A stretch of 64,000 bases of DNA, taken from positions 1,751,501-1,815,500 of the forward strand of contig NZ_CP062167.1 in assembly GCF_014844055.1 (NCBI RefSeq), in the 5' to 3' direction. This document shows, piece after piece, positions 59,493-64,000 of this stretch. Source of the stretch: Aureimonas sp. OT7. GTDB lineage: Bacteria; Pseudomonadota; Alphaproteobacteria; Rhizobiales; Rhizobiaceae. Numbering within the stretch: the first letter of the stretch is position 1; each line of letters starts with the position of its first letter. A program made the translations under genes and the position numbers. A model generated the notes under the pieces. It was not told the DNA's origin and did no database searches. It saw nothing but the letters and a program-made list of their open reading frames with translations.

Positions 59493-60278
59493 CTATATGC
59501 TGGCGATCAGGCCGCCATCCACGCGCATGACGGTGCCGGTGATGTACGAGGCCTGCTGCGACGCCAGGAAAGCGACGGCGTCCGCGTATTCTTCCGGCCT
59601 GCCGTAGCGGCCGACCGGTATCGCGTCGGCGCTTTCCTTGCTGACGCTCTCGACGCTGCGGCCTTCGCGCCTGGCCTTCTGCTCGTCCAGATACGTGATC
59701 CGGGCCGTGGCTATGCGGCCGGGCAGGATGATGTTGGTGGTGATGCCGTCATGGCCGACTTCCCGCGCCATCGTCTTCGACCAGCCGACGAGTGCCAGCC
59801 TCAGCGCGTTCGAGATCCCGAGGTTCGGGATGGGCGAGACGACGCCGGACGAGGTGGAGGTGATTATCCGTCCCCAGCCCTGCCGGCGCATGCCGGGCAG
59901 CACCGCATCCGTGACCGCGATCACCGAGCGGACCATGCTGTCGAAATGCTTCGTCCAGAGTTCAGGCGCCTGGCCGGCCGCCGGCGTTGGGGGAGGGCCG
60001 CCGGTGATATTCACGAGTATCGAGACGGAGCCGAATTTCGCCTCGATCTCTGAAATCCTGGACGCAATGACGCTGAGGTCCGCGATGTCCCACTCGAGGG
60101 CCATGGCCTCGGCATCCTCGCCGGACAGCCGCGATGTCGCCCGGCGGGCGGCGTCCCCGTCGATGTCCGCCAATACGACGCGCGCGCCTTCACTGGACAG
60201 GCTGTGAGCGATCGCTCCGCCCAACCCTCCACCGGCGCCAAACACCAGCGCAACCTTGCCCCGCAGTCCCAAATCCAT
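59493..60278 (-). CDS. SDR family oxidoreductase with altered catalytic residues
   Basis: A 261-residue short-chain dehydrogenase with the nucleotide loop VFGAGGGLGGAIAHSL and the structural NITGG (NNAGG equivalent). The tail GRYGRPEEYADAVAFLASQQASYITGTVMRVDGG is typical. The usual Tyr-x3-Lys is replaced: after the Ser region STSSGVVSPIPNLGI it reads SNALR, i.e. Tyr to Ser and Lys to Arg. A subgroup of SDRs shows this change; activity is uncertain. It lies 54 bases upstream of the aldolase on the same strand and divergent from the LysR gene. Confidence 0.87.
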   Translation of the reverse strand: MDLGLRGKVALVFGAGGGLGGAIAHSLSSEGARVVLADIDGDAARRATSRLSGEDAEAMALEWDIADLSVIASRISEIEAKFGSVSILVNITGGPPPTPAAGQAPELWTKHFDSMVRSVIAVTDAVLPGMRRQGWGRIITSTSSGVVSPIPNLGISNALRLALVGWSKTMAREVGHDGITTNIILPGRIATARITYLDEQKARREGRSVESVSKESADAIPVGRYGRPEEYADAVAFLASQQASYITGTVMRVDGGLIASI

Positions 60279-60362
60279 CTGGGTTCTCCCTTCCGGATCG
60301 TTGATACCGAACTGCGAAAGTTAATAATACTGTTGGATTGGTTGGTTCAGAAGATAGAGAAA

Positions 60363-61250
60363 ATGATGGATTCTCGATTGCCGCAAACCTTCCTCGCCGT
60401 CCTGGAGCACGGCTCGCTCGCCGCTGCGGCGCGGCATCTGGACCTCACGCCGGCGGCCGTCGCCCAACGCATGGATGTTCTTGAACGGGAGATCGGCGTT
60501 CCCCTGCTGACGCGGGCCGGACGCCGCGTGGTGCCGACCCAGGCCGGGCTTGCCATCGTCGAGAGCAGCGAGAGGATGATCGTCGAGGTCAGGCGGATGC
60601 GCAGCCTGGCGCGCAGCGACGAACTGGTGGGCGAACTCCGGTTGGGAGCGATCGCGACGGCGATGACCGGCGTGCTCCCCGATGCGTTGGCGCGGATCCG
60701 AAGCGAAGTGCCCAAGCTCGAGGTGTTCCTCATGCCTGGCAGTTCCCGCGATCTCTACAAAAGCGTCGTCGAGGGAAAGCTCGACGCTGCTATCGTCGTC
60801 AGGCCGCCGTTCGAGATTGGAAAAGCCCTCGAATGGCGACGCCTGCGATCGGAGCCGCTTCATCTCTTCTGCCCATGCGATACCGCGGAGGACGACGTAT
60901 TGGCGATCCTCCGGAGCCGGCCCTTCATACGCTACGACCGGAGCAACTGGGGCGGAAAGCAGGTCGACGACTGGCTCCACGAAAACGAACTGGCGCCGCA
61001 GGACTGGCTGGAACTGGACTCGCTGGATGCAATCGCCATCATGGTGGGCAGGGGCCTCGGCGTCTCGATCCTACCGAACTGGGCGCGCCCCTGGCCCGAA
61101 AAGCTCAATGTACGGCTGCTACCCCTGCCGGGCTCCCGCCCGCGCGAGGTCGGGGCCCTTTGGCACCGTGGCTCGCCGGTGACGCGCCTCGTCGAGGCGC
61201 TGCTCCAGGCGATCGACAGCGGGGACGAAAATCCAGGCGGGCGGTCCTGA
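60363..61250 (+). CDS. LysR family transcriptional regulator
   Basis: A 295-residue LTTR. The N-terminal HTH reads LPQTFLAVLEHGSLAAAARHLDLTPAAVAQRMDVLEREIGVPLLTRAGRRVVPTQAG, and a type 2 periplasmic-binding-like effector domain follows (ELRLGAIATAMTGVLPDALAR ... SLDAIAIMVGRGLGVSILPNWA). Its divergence from the SDR gene suggests it controls SDR-aldolase and itself from the 84-base gap. The start is one of two adjacent ATG codons (60363, 60366). Confidence 0.92.
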   Translation: MMDSRLPQTFLAVLEHGSLAAAARHLDLTPAAVAQRMDVLEREIGVPLLTRAGRRVVPTQAGLAIVESSERMIVEVRRMRSLARSDELVGELRLGAIATAMTGVLPDALARIRSEVPKLEVFLMPGSSRDLYKSVVEGKLDAAIVVRPPFEIGKALEWRRLRSEPLHLFCPCDTAEDDVLAILRSRPFIRYDRSNWGGKQVDDWLHENELAPQDWLELDSLDAIAIMVGRGLGVSILPNWARPWPEKLNVRLLPLPGSRPREVGALWHRGSPVTRLVEALLQAIDSGDENPGGRS

Positions 61251-61289
61251 CGCTCCCGCCCCAAAACTCCAGGACACTCGTCGTCCATA

Positions 61290-61304
61290 ATTATCAATAA
61301 TACC
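61290..61304 (+). promoter_or_regulatory. Third copy of the operator-like motif
   Basis: ATTATCAATAATACC matches the two sites before the dehydratase (13 of 15 bases with the second). It lies upstream of the Gfo/Idh remnant and the GntR pseudogene. A weaker relative, TTAATAATAC, occurs at 60321-60330 in the SDR/LysR divergent region. Confidence 0.45.
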
Positions 61305-61338
61305 GCGAATAAGTGGCGTAATTGGCCTAGTAAGCAAG

Positions 61339-61608
61339 ATTTTACTGCTGCTGCTCGGCGAGCGCGGCACCATCCGGCTGGACGGTTCTGTATTGACCCT
61401 GTCCGGGGCCGAGGAGGATACCGTCACCTTCGATCCGCAGGCCACCTATTCCGATTCCTGCGCGGCGGCGATCGGGCATTTCGTCGACTGCCTCAGATCC
61501 CGCGCGCCCTTCGAGACATCCTCGAACGACAATCTGGAAACGTTGCAACTGGTGGAGGACTGCTATCGTAGGTCGGGGTTCCAACAGCAAAGGCAAAGCG
61601 CGGCATGA
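61339..61608 (+). pseudogene. C-terminal remnant of a Gfo/Idh/MocA-type oxidoreductase
   Basis: The frame reads GERGTIRLDGSVLTLSGAEE, then AAAIGHFVDCLRSRAPFETS and NDNLETLQLVEDCYRRS, the characteristic C-terminus of Gfo/Idh/MocA dehydrogenases. The N-terminal Rossmann domain and about three quarters of the gene are missing. An internal ATG (61393) exists but a 71-residue product would be non-functional. It is the first of four damaged genes in a row. Confidence 0.7.
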
Positions 61609-62323
61609 ACGAAGCCACCGTCTCCTCCTCGCGCGAGGTCGAATTGCTGGAACTCGAGCGACGCATGGAGGAGGATATCATCTTCGGCCGGCTGGCTCCC
61701 GGCACCCGCCTTGTCAAAGACACGTTGATGGCGCGCTACGGCGCGTCACGGCACTATGTGCGTCAGGCGCTGGCGCAACTGGAGCGGGCGGGTATCGTGC
61801 TGCGCGAGCGAAATGTCGGCGCGACCGTGCGTTCGTACTCGCCCGAAGAGGTCGCGCAGATCTACGAGGTGCGCGAGATGCTGACGCGGCAGGCGGCGCT
61901 GAAGATCGTGCTGCCGGCTCCCCCGGATTCGTGGAACGCCTGCGGGCCATCCAGGCCGAGTATCGCCGGTATGCGAGCGAACTCGACCTGCACGGCATGC
62001 ATGAGACGAACGATGCCTTCCATCTCGCCCTGTTCTCGGCCTGCGGCAACCCGTATCTGGTCCAGACACTACAGGACTACATGGGGCTGACGCTGCCCAT
62101 GCGGGCCAAGAATCTTGCCGATCACGAAGGCCTGAGCCTCTCCCTGCGCCAGCACGACACCATGATCGAGTTGCTGCAGGGAACCGATAGCTGGGCGCTG
62201 GCGCAACTTTGCGTCGACCACATGCACTTCAGCAAGGCCGACTACCTCAAGCGGGCGGCCGGAGATGCCCGCGTCCTGACGCCGCTTGGGCAGGCGGGTG
62301 GCGGCAAGAGGCAATCGGCGTGA
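61605..62323 (+). pseudogene. FadR/GntR family regulator with a frameshift
   Basis: Residues 1-105 read in one frame: a GntR winged helix (LVKDTLMARYGASRHYVRQALAQLERAGIVLRERNVGATVRSYSPEEVAQIYEVREMLTRQAAL). The FCD ligand domain continues in the next frame (VERLRAIQAEYRRY, HETNDAFHLALFSACGNPYLVQTLQDY, LRQHDTMIELLQG). The shift falls at the run of five C near 61919-61926 and needs one base. As it stands the FCD domain is not translated with the HTH. The ATG overlaps the Gfo/Idh stop (ATGA). Confidence 0.8.
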
Positions 62324-62387
62324 CGCCGGCAGCACAGGTTCCCACCGTCCGACGCGACCGGTGGCGCGGAGGGAGCCCGCCTGACGC

Positions 62388-63284
62388 ATGACGATCGTAC
62401 CGGGCCGCGCCTCTGCCTTGCGCCCCGAACATACTCCAGGGGGCCGGCCTTTTGGTTACCGGAGGGCACCTGCGACACGCATGCGCACGTCTTCGGCTCG
62501 AAATACCCTCTTGCCGATGGACATGGCTACAAGCCGCACGATCTCGGAGCGGGGGATTATCTTCGCCTTCTCTCCAACATGGGCATCGCGCGCGGCGTGC
62601 TCGTTCAGCCCAGCGTCTACGGCACGGACAACAGCGCGCTGCTCGACGCGCTGCACCAGGCGCCCGACATCCTCCGCGGCGTTGCCGTGCTTCATCCCGA
62701 CATCGACGCCGGAGCGGTGCGGGAGCTTCATGAGGCGGGGGTGCGCGGCATTCGCGTCAACCGGCGCGATCCGGGCGGTCTCTCCCTCGACGCCATTCCG
62801 ACTCTCGGTCGCATCGTTGCGCCCTTCGGCTGGCACATCCAGCTACAGGTACAACTGGCCCACGCCCGATCTTGCCTGGATCGTCGGCGGCTGTCCGGTG
62901 CCCGTCGTGATCGACCATTTCGGCTTTCCGGAAATGTCACCGACGTGGCCAGGGTGCGATTTCACCAGTCTTCTGACACTCGTCGAACAGGGCAGGGTGT
63001 GGGTCAAGATGTCGGCGCCGTACCGGGTGAGCCGAGCGGGCTTCCCGTACGCCGACACCGCGCCGATGGTGGAGGCGCTTGCTGCCTGCCGTCCGGCCCC
63101 CCTGCTCTGGGGAATCGATTGGCCGCATACGGAACTGTGGGCCGATATGCCCGACGACGCGGACCTGATCGACGCCACGCCGATCCGGTCGCTGACGCCG
63201 GATGTGCAGTGGGCGATCTTTGTGGAGAACCCGGCCGCCCTCTATGGATTCCATACCGGTGTGTCGGGCGACGCCCCTGGCTAA
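62388..63284 (+). pseudogene. Amidohydrolase-2 family (lactonase-like) gene with two frameshifts
   Basis: Pieces in three frames join into one TIM-barrel amidohydrolase (LigI-like lactonase family). The start is at 62388. Then, after a one-base loss near the TTTT at 62450, come CDTHAHVFGSKYPLADG and NMGIARGVLVQPSVYGTDN...GVRGIRVN. After a second shift near 62855-62865 come LAWIVGGCPVPVVIDHFGFPE, RVWVKMSAPYR, LLWGIDWPHTE and ENPAALYGF. All core motifs survive, so decay is recent or partly sequencing error. Confidence 0.78.
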
Positions 63285-63851
63285 CCGGCGGATTGACGCG
63301 CGCGAGGCCGTCGGCCCCGACGTGCGCCTCATGGTCGATGCGAACGACGCCTACCAGCATTACCAGGCGACCGAATTCGCCCGCGAGGCCGAACGGTACG
63401 ACCTCTTCTGGTTCGAGGAGCCGGTCGAGCCGGACGACTACGAGGGGCAACGCGAGGTCACGCGCTCGACGACGATCCCGGTGGCGGCGGGCGAGAACGA
63501 ATATACGAGATACGGCTTTCGCGACCTGATCGACCGGCGATGCATCGATATCCTGCAGCCGGACGCGCTCGTGATGGGCGGCATCACCGATTCATGAAAG
63601 TGGCGGCGTTGGCGCAGGCGAACGACCTGCATATCGCGCCGCACGGCAACCAGCGCGTCCATGTGCATCTCGTCTGCGCCATTCCGAACGGGTTGATCCT
63701 CGAATATTACAAGGACAATGTGGATCCCATCCTCGGCGATGCCTTCGCCCATCGGCTCGAGGCGTGGGACGGCCGGATCATTGCGCCCGACCGGCCCGGG
63801 CTTGGGCTCGAGCGCAACCGCGACCTTCTAGACCGATATCGCGTACCATAG
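63280..63851 (+). pseudogene. Mandelate racemase/enolase-superfamily gene, 5'-truncated and frameshifted
   Basis: Only the C-terminal barrel half remains: EAVGPDVRLMVDANDAYQHY (metal Asp), FWFEEPVEPDDYEG (metal Glu), PVAAGENEYTRYG (metal Glu) and DILQPDALVMGGIT. A one-base loss near 63590 then shifts the frame to KVAALAQANDLHIAPHGNQ (catalytic His) and the tail. About 190 N-terminal residues are absent because the sequence joins directly to the amidohydrolase end. This confirms true gene loss. Confidence 0.8.
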
Positions 63852-63879
63852 GGCCATGGCCGCAGGCCGGCTCAAGGAA

Positions 63880-63899
63880 GGGTTGCACGCGCGCAACCC
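63880..63899. other. Hairpin between the pseudogene cluster and the tRNA
   Basis: GGGTTGC-acgcgc-GCAACCC is a perfect 7-bp stem without a T tract. The 113 bases between the last pseudogene and the tRNA hold no gene. Confidence 0.35.
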
Positions 63900-63964
63900 G
63901 CCTCCGGCGGCATCGTGCATGCCGCGGGGATGTTCGCTACGGAGCGATCGGCCATGGGGATAGC

Positions 63965-64000
63965 TGGTGCCGCTTGCGTGACTCGAACACGCGACCCCAT
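63965..64000 (-). tRNA. 3' part of a tRNA (runs off window), possibly tRNA-Thr
   Basis: On the minus strand the end of the window reads a T arm GCGTG-TTCGAGT-CACGC, then the acceptor 3' strand AAGCGGC, discriminator A and an encoded CCA. The acceptor implies a 5' GCCGCTT, which I associate with a threonine tRNA of Rhizobiales. The anticodon lies outside the window, so the identity is not proven. The 3' end faces the decayed catabolic cluster. Confidence 0.75.

Overview
The window is GC-rich chromosomal DNA from an alphaproteobacterium, almost certainly of the order Hyphomicrobiales (Rhizobiales). The signs are a CcrM-type GANTC methyltransferase, an IalB-family protein, a DUF1344 protein, the NAGGN osmoprotectant operon, a BioR-like box before bioY, and a coxB-coxA-ctaB-coxF-ctaG-coxC run leading to surf1, ispH, thrB and rnhA. 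I cannot fix the genus from sequence alone.

Layout. 0-6.7 kb: housekeeping genes (aroC end, a histidine phosphatase, fabI, a DnaJ-like protein, a lipoprotein, pdxH, tldD, ialB). 7.0-16.2 kb: the aa3 oxidase operon with its assembly factors (ctaB, ctaG, surf1), then ispH, thrB and rnhA. 16.2-25.3 kb: a peroxiredoxin, a DsbD-N-like protein, a YqgE protein, a large membrane GGDEF/EAL protein with degenerate motifs, a GNAT enzyme, an M16 peptidase overlapping thrC, and a lipoprotein. 25.3-41.8 kb: a HAD enzyme, ccrM, mutY, two envelope polysaccharide genes (GT25, O-antigen ligase), a DciA-like protein, dsbA, ppdK, trhO, an MFS transporter, a RibB-RibA-like protein, TerC and fdhD. 42.3-47.1 kb: the NAGGN operon (asnO, ngg, M42 peptidase). 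47.3-55.5 kb: metabolic genes, including an Lrp / class V aminotransferase / persulfide-dioxygenase-like neighbourhood and bioY. 55.6-63.9 kb: a sugar-acid catabolic cluster. Its left half is intact (IlvD/Edd dehydratase, DapA-family aldolase, SDR, LysR) and its right half is decayed (Gfo/Idh remnant, frameshifted GntR, frameshifted amidohydrolase, truncated and frameshifted enolase-superfamily gene). The window ends in the 3' part of a tRNA on the minus strand.

Three things stand out. First, between fdhD and the M42 peptidase there is a tandemly duplicated element of about 237 bp. Each copy has a perfect 14-bp inverted repeat. One arm of the repeat is the ribosome-binding site and start of a 24-codon basic/hydrophobic minus-strand ORF; the other arm would lie in the 3' end of that transcript. 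A promoter and a hairpin-terminated short RNA are predicted on the opposite strand. This resembles a type I toxin-antitoxin design, and I do not recognise it as a known family. Second, the convergent ends of the dehydratase and aldolase genes have been duplicated into five tandem units of 262-265 bp, each with a hairpin. Third, a motif ATTATCAATAWTAYM recurs in the sugar-acid cluster and looks like the operator of its regulator. Most other regions are ordinary core genome.
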